Below are positions 36,470-45,370 of a stretch of 64,000 bases of DNA, one piece after another. Each line of letters starts with the position of its first letter. Position 1 is the stretch's first letter. Origin of the DNA: Treponema vincentii (GTDB lineage: Bacteria; Spirochaetota; Spirochaetia; Treponematales; Treponemataceae). The DNA is taken from positions 248,001 through 312,000 of the forward strand of contig NZ_CP050497.1 of the NCBI RefSeq assembly GCF_018336815.1, read 5' to 3'. The translations under genes and the position numbers were made by a program. The notes beneath the pieces were generated by a model that ran no database searches, was not told the origin of the DNA, and was given only the letters and a program-made list of their open reading frames with translations.

Positions 36470-36742
36470 ATGACATTTGAATGGGATGAAAATAAAAACT
36501 CTGAAAACATAGGGAAGCATAAGGTCTCTTTTGAAAAGGCGCAGGATGCTTTTTTTGACGTAAACCGTATGATTTTAGAAGATGTAAAGCATTCCATTTC
36601 AGAAAAACGTTATTTTTGTATTGGAAAAACAGATAAAGGAATTTTGACCGTGCGTTTTACAATACGTGGTCAAAATATTAGGATTTTCGGCGCAGGATAT
36701 TGGCGTCAAGGAAAGAAACTCTATGAAGAGCATTTACAGTAA
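36470..36742 (+). CDS. brnT: BrnT-family toxin
   Basis: 90 residues, the normal size of BrnT ribonuclease toxins. Starts MTFEWDENKNSENIGKHKVS (the FEWDxxKxxxNxxKHxVSF signature) and continues FEKAQDAFFD and RYFCIGKTDKGILTVRFTIR. It inhibits translation by RNA cleavage unless bound by BrnA. The antitoxin ATG lies 20 bp inside its 3' end, and GGAGG precedes the start. Confidence 0.88.
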   Translation: MTFEWDENKNSENIGKHKVSFEKAQDAFFDVNRMILEDVKHSISEKRYFCIGKTDKGILTVRFTIRGQNIRIFGAGYWRQGKKLYEEHLQ

Positions 36743-36974
36743 CCCCGAAAAATCAGTAATGGAAGCATTGGATTCTGCCGTATTAGTGACGGATTTTCTT
36801 CCTTCACCGGCAGAGCTTGTAAAGAAACCAGCAAAAGAAAAAATAACCATTTCAATAGATTCTGATTGTATTAATTTTTTTAAAACAGAAGCAAAGAAAA
36901 ATCATACAAAATATCAGACTATGATGAATGAAGTACTTTCTCAATATGCAAAGCATTATGCTGTAAATGGTTAA
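36723..36974 (+). CDS. brnA: BrnA-family antitoxin
   Basis: 83 residues starting MKSIYSNPEKSVMEALDSAV within the toxin's last codons. The C-terminal ribbon-helix-helix-like part reads KITISIDSDCINFFKTEAKK and YQTMMNEVLSQYA, as in BrnA. It neutralises BrnT and, as in other systems, probably represses the shared promoter. Confidence 0.85.
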   Translation: MKSIYSNPEKSVMEALDSAVLVTDFLPSPAELVKKPAKEKITISIDSDCINFFKTEAKKNHTKYQTMMNEVLSQYAKHYAVNG

Positions 36975-37070
36975 GCATATATTTACGAGTATGGGAAACT
37001 TATATAGTAATATCTATAATGGAAAAAGAGTTTAAGGAATAATACAATAATAAAACTAAACGAAATCAGA

Positions 37071-37697
37071 ATGCCGCTTGATATGATGATGACCGTGCTT
37101 TCTATAATCCTGATGGGAGGCACGGTACTTTTCCCTGACGATAAGATTCACCAGATTTTAGGAATGCCGCTGCTCGTACTATGGGCGGTTCACATCGTGC
37201 TGAACCGCAGATGGTACGGGGCATTATTTCGCGGGAAATATTCTGCACACAGAATCATGCAAATTGCGGTAAATATGGGGATATTGCTCTGCGCACTTTT
37301 TCTGATGATGAGCGGTCTTATGATGGCGTGGTTTGTTCCGCCGGAAGCCGTGGGCGATATGCTCGGCTTTGCACGGATTGCTCATCTTATCGCTTCGCAC
37401 TGGTATTATCTTTTTATGTGCTTCCATTTAAGAATGCACGCAAATATGATTGCCTCCCGACTTAAAGCAAAGCCCCGTACCCTGCGGATTTTGAGGGTGC
37501 TCGTTCTGCTGATTTCCGCTTACGGTGTGTATGCGTTTATCTCCCGCGGTCTTGTACAATATATGTTCCTGCAGCAGCAGTTTTTCTTCTTCGATTTTGA
37601 CAGAGGCTATGTTTTGTTCGCGGTAGATTATCTTTCAATACTTGTGCTGTTCGCAGCGGTTGCGTATTATGCGGGAATAAAAAGTAAGAGAAAGTGA
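37071..37697 (+). CDS. DUF4405-like heme/cytochrome-b-type membrane protein
   Basis: 208 residues, five to six membrane helices. Features fit DUF4405: LLVLWAVHIVLNRRWYGALF then RGKYSAHRIMQ, with paired His in other helices (RIAHLIASHWYYLFMCFHLR) that could ligate heme. In the family the N-terminus usually includes a few residues like KLNEIR before the first helix; the frame here supplies them (IIKLNEIR) but with ATA in place of ATG after an AAGGA, so the true start may be upstream of the ATG given. Confidence 0.72.
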   Translation: MPLDMMMTVLSIILMGGTVLFPDDKIHQILGMPLLVLWAVHIVLNRRWYGALFRGKYSAHRIMQIAVNMGILLCALFLMMSGLMMAWFVPPEAVGDMLGFARIAHLIASHWYYLFMCFHLRMHANMIASRLKAKPRTLRILRVLVLLISAYGVYAFISRGLVQYMFLQQQFFFFDFDRGYVLFAVDYLSILVLFAAVAYYAGIKSKRK

Positions 37698-37808
37698 AAT
37701 GTGGGCGTGATACTCTGCATCGGGAGATGTTAATTTTGATTGGTAATTGCATAATTCCGATGTGCATTTATTCAAAAGCAGCTGACTGGAGAACGGTTTC
37801 TTGAGCCT

Positions 37809-38477
37809 CTAAAACGGTAAGCCTATCGGTATATCCCGCAAATAAATATATGAACAACACCAGTCAACCATTTCAAGCTGTTCTTCCCAATCATAATCAA
37901 GATCATCTCCGTCTTGTCTTTGTAAATATTTTCTGTTTTTTTGTAAAAGTGCTTGAGTTTCCAGAATATCTAAGCCAATAATACTTCCAACAGCTTGAAC
38001 ATTGAAATGTTCATTCCATAGTTCGCAGATATATTTTATAGGATTCAATTCCTCCGTAGAAAAATTAAACTTGACCATCAGTTGATACGTATTCGTATAC
38101 TCATCGTTAGTAAGATATTTATGTCTTTGATTATAAATTTCTAAAACTTTTTCAGTATCATTTGTCGTATTAAAATAGCAAAACGAAAGATAAAGTAAAT
38201 GCTCAAATATGTGTTTGAGATCTTCTTTGGAAATATTTGTACCAAGTAGGAGGACGTTTTCGTATGCGGTCATAACATCCGTCAAATTATCGCTATTTTG
38301 AACCCAGTCAAGATACTTTAGTGCAGCTATATACCATGCTTCACAGAATGGTACGTATTTACCGAGTGCTTCTGAATTACATATACTGTTAAAAAAATAT
38401 AGTTCTTTATCTTTATCCGTAAGCAGCGGTTGCGATTCTATATTCCGTATGCGGGATGCAATAAAATCCAGTTTACT
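37809..38477 (-). pseudogene. 5'-truncated hypothetical protein
   Basis: An open frame of 223 codons with no ATG until well inside: it opens just after a stop with SKLDFIASRIRNIESQPLLT and runs through FCEAWYIAALKYLDWVQNSD to the end at RDIPIGLPF. A TTG or ATG start near 38285 would give only 158 residues and cut a continuous helical protein. It probably lost its 5' end. Not recognised. Confidence 0.5.
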
Positions 38478-38671
38478 TTAGGCTATAGGATTGGCTTGAA
38501 TTAAAAAAAATATTTATTATAGAGGAAATACATACCTTAGTTCTCAAAGTCGATTAATCGGTCAAGCTGATTTGTGGTTTAAATTTCTGCTAGGTGTCTA
38601 TTCTTTTTAATTCTGTAAGGGCTTTATTGCGATAAACTAAATCGTCTCTAGCGGAAAAACCTTCCTTAAAA

Positions 38672-38766
38672 TTGAACAACTGAACAAAGTATCAACTTTG
38701 GAAGTTGTTCAATTCGTGCGCGGTAGCGCACACGTCAATAAGTGAGTTTGCCTTGTGGCAAACTCA
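38672..38766. repeat. Array of three consecutive hairpins
   Basis: TTGAACAACT/AGTTGTTCAA with inner CAAAGT/ACTTTG (38672-38712); GTGCGC-GGTA-GCGCAC (38716-38731); TGAGTTTGCC-TTGT-GGCAAACTCA (38743-38766). The same three modules in the same order, with changed stem letters, recur at 39305-39400; the linker CACGTCAATAAG is shared. Confidence 0.8.
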
Positions 38767-38784
38767 TCGGTTAACGAGGCAGCC

Positions 38785-39022
38785 TTATTTGGTTGCCGAA
38801 GTTATACCTTCGTTTTCCCAAAAGGCATTACCGTCTTTATTTTTAGTGAATACAACTAATGCGGTTTTGTGAATACCAATATGTTTTAAAGCATTCAACG
38901 CCGTGGTGATCAATTGGGAAGCAACCCTTTGTCTCCGCCATTTCGGATGTACAGCAGTATGGTATATGTAACCTCGCCTTCCGTCATTTCCTGCCAATAT
39001 GGCACCATGGTAAACGCATCAG
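38785..39022 (-). pseudogene. C-terminal fragment of a GNAT acetyltransferase
   Basis: Frame reads VYHGAILAGNDGRRGYIYHT then AVHPKWRRQRVASQLITTAL (acetyl-CoA binding loop R/Q-x-x-x-A form) and ends NAFWENEGITSATK. The first half of a GNAT (about 70 residues) is missing, cut near 39022 where a hairpin region begins. Confidence 0.7.
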
Positions 39023-39041
39023 TCTGATTTTTTTATATCCC

Positions 39042-39400
39042 CGCGGAAAAATTGAAACTATTCGACCAGAGTTGAACCTCTTCGCGGTTCAAATGGTCTC
39101 ACAGTCTCAATTTTTCCGCGATTTATATCTACTTTGCCTGATGCATTTATAACCCCTTGCTGGAAAAATGTGCGAAATTTTATTCGTGCGGAGGGTTTAA
39201 TACCCCGACGCTTGCGTCGTAACAAAGGGTATTAAAGCCGACTGCAACCACCTTATGAGAACAACATACCCCGACGCTTGCGTCGGGGGTGTTGATTTCC
39301 TTAAAATGCAACAGTTGAACAAAGTATGCACTTTGGAAACTGTTGCATTAGTGCGCGAAAAGCGCACACGTCAATAAGCGATGTTTACCGGACGGCAAAC
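39042..39400. repeat. Dense string of six hairpins with two 20-bp direct repeats
   Basis: In order: a long stem CGCGGAAAAATTGAAACT/its near complement (39042-39120) holding an inner GACCAGAGTTGAACC/GGTTCAAATGGTC; a stem AATACCC...GGGTATT enclosing CGACGCTTGCGTCG (about 39200-39235); CCCGAC-GCTTGC-GTCGGG (about 39272-39290); AATGCAACAGT/ACTGTTGCATT (39305-39349); GTGCGC/GCGCAC (39351-39367); GTTTACC/GGCAAAC (39383-39400, one mismatch). The first base block ATACCCCGACGCTTGCGTCG occurs twice. It fills the 440-bp gap before the C69 peptidase stop. Confidence 0.75.
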
Positions 39401-39447
39401 TCGGTGTGTTTTTAAGCGGCGATATTTAAGTTGCTTAAAATAAACTT

Positions 39448-40926
39448 TTATTTTTCTTTTGCTACTGACGGTTCAAAGGCTTTTTTAGGAGTTCTGCCTT
39501 CGTTCTTTGCTGCAAAACCTACCAGTTCCGGGTATATTTTCTGTGCTTTTTCAAACACATCGGCTGCTTGGTCGTTTCCTAATTTGGTTGCATATTTTGC
39601 TGCGGCGGATTCACCTTTTTTGGTATAGAGCCGTGCAATTTCAGCATCTTTGTCTTTCTGCTCTTTAATCAGCTTTTGCTCATACGCTTTCCAATAGCTG
39701 CGGACATTCTTTCCGTACATATCCCTGTTTAATGCTGAAAAGACATTGATTGTCCGCATCAGCCAGTAAAACGAATCGGGAGTATACATTTCATTGTCTA
39801 CTTTATACGCAGAGTAGGTGTCCGTAATGTTGCCGTAGAAGGGCAGATACACCGAATGTTCTGCATTTGCCATCGCCATCCACATCACACCGCCGACAGC
39901 TTTCGGTAAGGTGTCTTTCATCTGAATGATATGGCATTCCATAGAAGTCGGTGTACCGATTGCGCGAACTCCTGCGTTTTCCGGTAAATTTGCATTTTTA
40001 TCGGTATCTTCATAGCGATAGCGCTGCAATTCCATTACATCTTCAAGGGCGATTTTCTTATCAGCCTTTCTCCACAAAGAGAATAGCTTCGTGTCATACG
40101 CAACCTTAGCGGACGGTGAGAGTTTATTTTGTCCTCCCCAAAGCCGTACACGGTTGTAGTCGCTCATTTCTTCTCCATAAGTAAGCGCTGCATGGAATTT
40201 ACCGTCAACTTCTTTATAAAAGCCTTTCGACTTAGGCAAATTGATTAAATCTTTTGATGCGATAACATCTTTACTTGTCGTATCGACATAACCGAGCAAG
40301 AAGCAATTAGGTACTACCGCATACATATCATCCGGGACATTAACCGCTGCATACTGATGGCCGGTATAAATTTCCATGTACCAGCTTTCTTTATCGTCTG
40401 CGATAAAAATGATGTTGCCTTCTGCCGAACCGTAGGTATCTACAATCTTTGCAATCCGTTCAACGCCTTCCCGGGCTGTGGTAATATACGGCAACACAAC
40501 CGTTGTCATAGATGCTTCCGAAAGTCCGTTTTCAACAAGCGGGTCAGCTTCTTCTGCAGCTTTTCCCGGAGAGGCAGAAACGGTTGCGCTCATCGCAACG
40601 CCGTGCTCGTTAAAACCTACTTCGTCGTAGATGCCTTCGGATTGTTCGGCATCGCAAATAGCGGTATACCGATAGCTCTCTTTCGGTAATTCGATTTTAA
40701 AGCCGATTGAGTCGGTAAACTGTACCGGCTTTCTGTTTTTCTTATGCGGATATACCTTAAAGGTTTTGTTATGGGCGCCACTCAAATCTTCCGTACGCGC
40801 AATGATACGAAAGCCGTCGGCTGTTGCATCCTTTCCTGCAACAAACCCCGTACAGCCAAAAGCATTAGACATTCCTGTCCATACGCCGGCCACGGCAACC
40901 AATAAAAACAGACACATTTTTTTCAT
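39448..40926 (-). CDS. C69-family dipeptidase (secreted)
   Basis: 492 residues from the ATG at 40926 (GGGAG upstream; a longer frame extends further but lacks support). Signal peptide MKKMCLFLLVAVAGVWTGMS then NAFG before Cys; in C69 peptidases this Cys (CTGFVAGKDATADG) becomes the N-terminal nucleophile. ARTEDL and TVSASPG-like segments and CNCF-type VPNCFLLGYVD fit the Ntn-hydrolase fold. The C-terminus is lysine-rich. It should act outside the inner membrane on dipeptides. Confidence 0.88.
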   Translation of the reverse strand: MKKMCLFLLVAVAGVWTGMSNAFGCTGFVAGKDATADGFRIIARTEDLSGAHNKTFKVYPHKKNRKPVQFTDSIGFKIELPKESYRYTAICDAEQSEGIYDEVGFNEHGVAMSATVSASPGKAAEEADPLVENGLSEASMTTVVLPYITTAREGVERIAKIVDTYGSAEGNIIFIADDKESWYMEIYTGHQYAAVNVPDDMYAVVPNCFLLGYVDTTSKDVIASKDLINLPKSKGFYKEVDGKFHAALTYGEEMSDYNRVRLWGGQNKLSPSAKVAYDTKLFSLWRKADKKIALEDVMELQRYRYEDTDKNANLPENAGVRAIGTPTSMECHIIQMKDTLPKAVGGVMWMAMANAEHSVYLPFYGNITDTYSAYKVDNEMYTPDSFYWLMRTINVFSALNRDMYGKNVRSYWKAYEQKLIKEQKDKDAEIARLYTKKGESAAAKYATKLGNDQAADVFEKAQKIYPELVGFAAKNEGRTPKKAFEPSVAKEK

Positions 40927-41082
40927 AATGTACTCCCTGTTAAAAATAATCCGGCAAACACTACCGAATAAAATCACACTTACCTTAAAAAAGGCAATAA
41001 ATATAAAAAGGATTATATCATGCGATTCAGTACTTGTCAAAATAAATGTGCATTTCGTACTATTTTGTTGTTCCATTGTGGC

Positions 41083-41346
41083 TTTAGGTGCGATGATATT
41101 CGTATTTTGAATGGGCATACGTTGACCGATACGGATCGGCTTAATATGTACGGATATATTGCTATTTTCTGCGCCGAAAAACCGTTTTTTACATCAAAAC
41201 CAAATCCTGCCGTCGTAACAATCCTCAGAGATCACGACCTTAAAGAGGGTTGTAAAGGTTGCGTTCTTACCGTAAACCGTGGGCTGTTTTCGGGTAAATT
41301 TATTCGAGAAGCCGCGCTGGATTTTGGGCTAAGTAAAGCGGATACG
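41083..41346 (+). repeat. Chimeric duplicate of two pieces of the 45.8-46.9 kb genes
   Basis: Bases from about 41094 to 41309 are nearly identical (about two differences) to 45795-46016 inside the flavodoxin-like gene, starting GTGCGATGATATTCGTATT. At 41309 the sequence jumps to a 37-bp match with 46816-46852 inside the J-domain gene (GAAGCCGCGCTGGATTTTGG onward), then ends. The two source pieces are 800 bp apart in the originals and share CGA at the join, so the copy has an internal deletion. No start codon of its own; non-functional. Confidence 0.85.
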
Positions 41347-41441
41347 CCATTGGCAAGCACAAGTCCGATTTTACCGTTTGCAGAAAGATGGTGTATCATG
41401 TGCTGGATCCAAGCGTAGTTCGCATTGCCTGCCGGGGGCAC
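41347..41441 (-). pseudogene. Fragment of a type I restriction methylase (HsdM)
   Basis: About 33 codons: [20 protein letters not shown] then IGLVLANG, which matches the conserved block after the NPPF motif of HsdM N6-adenine methylases. It is fused to the chimeric duplicate at 41346. Nothing else of the hsd operon remains. Another trace of restriction-modification loss. Confidence 0.65.
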
Positions 41442-41462
41442 GGCTCCTTTTTTTGAGTTACT

Positions 41463-42011
41463 TTACCCCACTACACACTTTTCCACACATGCCGCAACAT
41501 CAGCCATAGGAGCGGGCGGTTCAAAGCGGGCAACAACAGTGCCGTCCCGGGCAATAACGAATTTGGTAAAATTCCATTTAATTTCAGGATTATTTTTATA
41601 ATTGCTGTCTATTTTTTGAATAAAATCACTTAGCGTTTCCGCCATCTTCCCTGTGCCGAAACCCTCGAATTTTTTCTGAGATTTTAGATAGGTAAAAAGC
41701 GGAAGCGCGTGTTCACCCTTTACATCAGACTTTTTCATCTGAGGGAATGTTGTGTGATAACGGAGTGTGCAGAATTGGTGAATTTCCGCATCGGTTCCGG
41801 GAGCCTGCTCGCCGAATTGATTGCACGGCACATCGATTATTTCAAAACCGTTATCGTGATATTTTTCGTATAGTTCTTCCAACTCTTTATACTGCGGTGT
41901 AAATCCGCAAGCCGTCGCCGTATTAACAATCAACAAGACTTTGCCTTTGTATTGCTTGAGCGGAACATCGTTTCCTTGCGCATCTTGCACCGAATAATCA
42001 TAGATAGTCAT
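41463..42011 (-). CDS. Glutathione-peroxidase-family thiol peroxidase (Cys form)
   Basis: 182 residues. Motifs: NTATACGFTPQYKELEELYE with the peroxidatic Cys (codon TGC at 41907-41909), DVPCNQFGEQAPGTDAEI (Gln, and the second Cys), and IKWNFTKFVIARDG (Trp, Asn). It reduces hydroperoxides, most likely with thioredoxin as in other bacterial Cys-Gpx. GGAGG is closer to ideal for the second ATG (42011). Some treponemal relatives use selenocysteine here; this one does not, although tRNA-Sec is present in the window. Confidence 0.92.
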   Translation of the reverse strand: MTIYDYSVQDAQGNDVPLKQYKGKVLLIVNTATACGFTPQYKELEELYEKYHDNGFEIIDVPCNQFGEQAPGTDAEIHQFCTLRYHTTFPQMKKSDVKGEHALPLFTYLKSQKKFEGFGTGKMAETLSDFIQKIDSNYKNNPEIKWNFTKFVIARDGTVVARFEPPAPMADVAACVEKCVVG

Positions 42012-42142
42012 CATTTACCTCCGAAAAAAAATAGAAACCATCTCTGAAAACGTTAGTTCTAAGAAACGTCTCTTAGGTCATTCGATTTTAAGATAATTAT
42101 TTGAAAGATGCAATCTATTCCCCGCTGCAGAGCATCCCCATG

Positions 42143-45100
42143 CTACCTGCACATGTTTTTTTCTATAATAGAAATTCCTTTTGCCATCTCAGGCTCCAAT
42201 AGCGTCGGCTCCAACCTGTTGATAAGGGCACGGCATTCGGAGAGTCGGTTTTCTTTAAATGCTCTGGTCAGTTGATCATAACATTCTTTTATTTCTTCGA
42301 ATTCCATCGTATAGTCGACATCCTGATAATTTATATAATAGCATGGCACCTTTCCTTTTCCCTTTAAAAGATGTGGAGGGCGTTTATAGAGCCGATAGCT
42401 GCCGGAAATGAGCGCCGCTGTTTTCATCGAAACGGTGCACGCCATCGGAGCAGTTACCGATTCAAGGCGGAAAGCCATATTAACCGTGTCACCAAAGATA
42501 TCGAAAATATATTTATGCACGCCGACGATACCTCCGGTGATTGCTCCCGAATCGATGCCTATTTTTATTCTAAAATGGCTGTTATTATCTTTATTAATTG
42601 TTTCAAAGCTTCGTAGCATTTCGACAGCGGCGCCGGTAAGCCTGAGTGCATGGTCTTTTTCCCCTCTAAGGCCGCAGCATGCTAAGTATCCGTCTCCAAG
42701 TGTTTTTATCCGCTCACAGCCGAAAACATCCATAATACCGTCAAATTGAGTAAACATCGTATTTAATTGCCTAATAACATGCTCCGGCGCCGTACCACCC
42801 GACCATTCGGTAAAGCTGACTAAATCTGCAAACAGTACCGTTACCGCAGGATACACTTTAGGCTTTGACGCTCCCGTACTGATAAGTTCGTCGATAACGG
42901 AGGGCGGCAGAGTATTGCGTAAAAGTTTGTCGCTCTTTTCTTTTTCGCCGGCGAGTTCTTTTGTTTTTTCTTTTACCTTCCGGTCAAGTTCATCTGCCCT
43001 CCGCTGTAAATTTCTAAAACGGAGTTGGACGGCAAAGAAAATACCGCTTCCGATACAGCATACAAGTAAAAGATAGAACCAGATAGTCTGATAAAAAAAC
43101 GGCTTCTTATAGATAGCGGCGCTGGAACCGCTCTTGTTTACAATGCCGTCATTGTTCGCAGCTCTTACCTTAAACACGTAATTACCGGGGTTGAGGTTCG
43201 TATAGGCAATCTCCCGCGTAGTTCCGCAGCTACGCCACTCTTTATCATATCCTTCAAGTTTATATTCAAACTGAACCCGTTGCGGAATGGTAAAACTTAA
43301 AGCGGTAAATTTAAACAGAATACGCTTTATTCCGGCCGCGACCTTCAGTCTTTCTTCCGTTACATCATAGTTTTTGCCGTCTAAAACAATGCTCTCGATA
43401 ACAACCGGTGGAGCATGTTTATTGGTAACATAATAAGAAGGAGCGCAGACGGCAACTCCCTTAAGCGTAGGCAGAAACAATGTATTTTCGGCGGTAACAT
43501 GCGCCCATGCATTCGCCGCTAATTGACCTGTTAGGCCGTCAAGCCGGTTGTAGCGGACAAGAAATTCAGCTGGGAGACCGTTCAGCACTGCCTTTACAAA
43601 AACATCCGTTTTTACCAGCAGCAAATCTTTTGCCGTTACAATCCAGAGGTTTCCCATTGTGTCTTGTACGATGTTAAACACACTGATAGCTCCTGCACCG
43701 AATGCTTTATTGGCATAATAGAATCCGCCGTTTTTATACAGTGTTAGCCCCTCGCTTGTGCATAACCAAATATTATTTTCCGTATCTTCAATAATTCTAA
43801 GGATAATATTGCCGTGCAGTCCATCATCTTTGGTAAAAACGTGTTCCACCTTGATAACCGGTCTGCCGTCAGAAAAACCCGACACCGTTAAAACGACCGC
43901 CCCGCCGCCGTCCGTACCAAGCCATATCTTTCCGCTGCGGCTTTCTTCCGCACAAAGAATAAATAAATTAGGGAGTCCGTCTTCCTGCGTAATTGTTGTT
44001 ATCGTACCGTCAAAATAGACGGCGGGTCCTGCCGTTGTGCCGATCCACAGGAGATTATCCGAGCTGCGGTACGAAAAACGTACACGGTTGTTCGGTAGTC
44101 CGTCTTTTTTTGATAGCGCTTGCATGCTTCCGTCTTTCCTAAAAATCAAAAGGCCGTTATCGGAATAGGTAGCAAAAAATAATGTTCCGTCCGCTTCTTC
44201 TCTGATTTGCCGGACACGGACGGCATGCAGCTTTTCGATAAGGGCATCAATTTGCCTTGCTCTTGTAGGAGAGAGCGCCGAACTTTTTAAGCACACAATG
44301 CCGTCATCTTTTGCAATCCAAATGTTTTTATCCAAATCTTCCAATACGGAATTTGCCGCGGTTGGTGGCAGGGACTCTGCGCTGGTTAAATCAAGAAATT
44401 TTCCTTTACTGAATTTCCCGACGCCGCCGCGTTCCATACCTACCCAAAGGTTTTCCTCAAAGTCTTGACAGAGACATGAAACGATATTATTCGGCAAGCC
44501 GTTCTCTTCCGAAAATATTTCCGGCTTACCCTTTTTGATCGTAACAATACCTCTATTGGTCGCCGCATACAGCGTTCCGTTCACAGTACGCAAAAATTCG
44601 TTAATACTCATCCCTTTCAGATATTCTGCGTCAATAAATTCAATGTCTTTTTCTTCTTTTATCTTGATGATTTTTCCGTTTTTTGTACCGAGCCACAGTA
44701 TGTTATCGGAATCAAAATATGCAGCCGAAAAAGTATAATCCTGTATGGCATCCAAATACGGGAGCCGGGCTACTTTTTTATTTTGAATGACTGTAATCCC
44801 CTGCAGATTTGAACCGACATATATCCTGTCCTTTACCGGAAGGATAAACGTAATAATCCCTAAACTTTTATTGCGTTCATCAAGGATAGGGACAAAACGG
44901 CCGCTTTTTTCCAACCGCGCGAGTCCGTCTGCCGTTCCGACCCACAGCACATTGTCTTTATCAAATTTTATCGCTCTAATTGAAAGATTCGGCAGACCAT
45001 CTTCTTCGGCATAGCGCTTAAATATCTTGTTTTGATAGGCGTATAAACCGGTGGAATTGGTTCCTATCCAGAGCGTACTGTATGCATCTTCGCATAGAAC

Positions 45101-45370
45101 ACGCGGCGCTATGCCGGTAAACCCGTGTTCGGCTTCGGTAAACTCGGTAAACGTTTCTCCGTCAAACCTGATAAGGCCGTCATAGGAGGCAAGCCAAATA
45201 TAACCCGTTCCATCCTGCAAAACGTCCAATATTCTATTTGAAGGTAACCCGTTCGTATCCGACCAGAAAGTCTGGACAGAGCCTGCAAGACTGTTAAATG
45301 ATATCTCCGCTGCGAGTGGAAAAATTGCCATAAGTGTAAGTACAAGTACAAAAAAGCATTTTTTTAACAT
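42143..45370 (-). CDS. Periplasmic beta-propeller sensor fused to class III adenylate cyclase
   Basis: 1075 residues. Signal peptide (MLKKCFFVLVLTLMAIFPLA), then about 14 two-component-regulator propeller repeats (for example NRILDVLQDGTGYIWLASYD) over residues 30-620, a Y_Y_Y immunoglobulin-like domain (FEYKLEGYDKEWRSCGTTRE, about 690-750), one membrane helix, a short coiled coil (ELDRKVKEKTKELAGEKEK), and a class III cyclase domain. Catalytic residues seem complete: VTVLFADLVSFTEW and KTLGDGYLACCG (metal Asp), the Lys of RIKTLGDG and Asp of IFDIFGDTVNMAFR (ATP specificity). Ligand binding in the periplasm should control cAMP synthesis. Confidence 0.9.
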   Translation of the reverse strand: MLKKCFFVLVLTLMAIFPLAAEISFNSLAGSVQTFWSDTNGLPSNRILDVLQDGTGYIWLASYDGLIRFDGETFTEFTEAEHGFTGIAPRVLCEDAYSTLWIGTNSTGLYAYQNKIFKRYAEEDGLPNLSIRAIKFDKDNVLWVGTADGLARLEKSGRFVPILDERNKSLGIITFILPVKDRIYVGSNLQGITVIQNKKVARLPYLDAIQDYTFSAAYFDSDNILWLGTKNGKIIKIKEEKDIEFIDAEYLKGMSINEFLRTVNGTLYAATNRGIVTIKKGKPEIFSEENGLPNNIVSCLCQDFEENLWVGMERGGVGKFSKGKFLDLTSAESLPPTAANSVLEDLDKNIWIAKDDGIVCLKSSALSPTRARQIDALIEKLHAVRVRQIREEADGTLFFATYSDNGLLIFRKDGSMQALSKKDGLPNNRVRFSYRSSDNLLWIGTTAGPAVYFDGTITTITQEDGLPNLFILCAEESRSGKIWLGTDGGGAVVLTVSGFSDGRPVIKVEHVFTKDDGLHGNIILRIIEDTENNIWLCTSEGLTLYKNGGFYYANKAFGAGAISVFNIVQDTMGNLWIVTAKDLLLVKTDVFVKAVLNGLPAEFLVRYNRLDGLTGQLAANAWAHVTAENTLFLPTLKGVAVCAPSYYVTNKHAPPVVIESIVLDGKNYDVTEERLKVAAGIKRILFKFTALSFTIPQRVQFEYKLEGYDKEWRSCGTTREIAYTNLNPGNYVFKVRAANNDGIVNKSGSSAAIYKKPFFYQTIWFYLLLVCCIGSGIFFAVQLRFRNLQRRADELDRKVKEKTKELAGEKEKSDKLLRNTLPPSVIDELISTGASKPKVYPAVTVLFADLVSFTEWSGGTAPEHVIRQLNTMFTQFDGIMDVFGCERIKTLGDGYLACCGLRGEKDHALRLTGAAVEMLRSFETINKDNNSHFRIKIGIDSGAITGGIVGVHKYIFDIFGDTVNMAFRLESVTAPMACTVSMKTAALISGSYRLYKRPPHLLKGKGKVPCYYINYQDVDYTMEFEEIKECYDQLTRAFKENRLSECRALINRLEPTLLEPEMAKGISIIEKNMCR

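Noticed and set aside
41020..41418. 132-residue frame covering the duplicate as a gene
   Set aside because: It lacks the true N-terminus, crosses a deletion join and then reads the opposite strand of an hsdM fragment.
41463..42011. Glutathione peroxidase as a selenoprotein
   Set aside because: The peroxidatic codon is TGC, not TGA.
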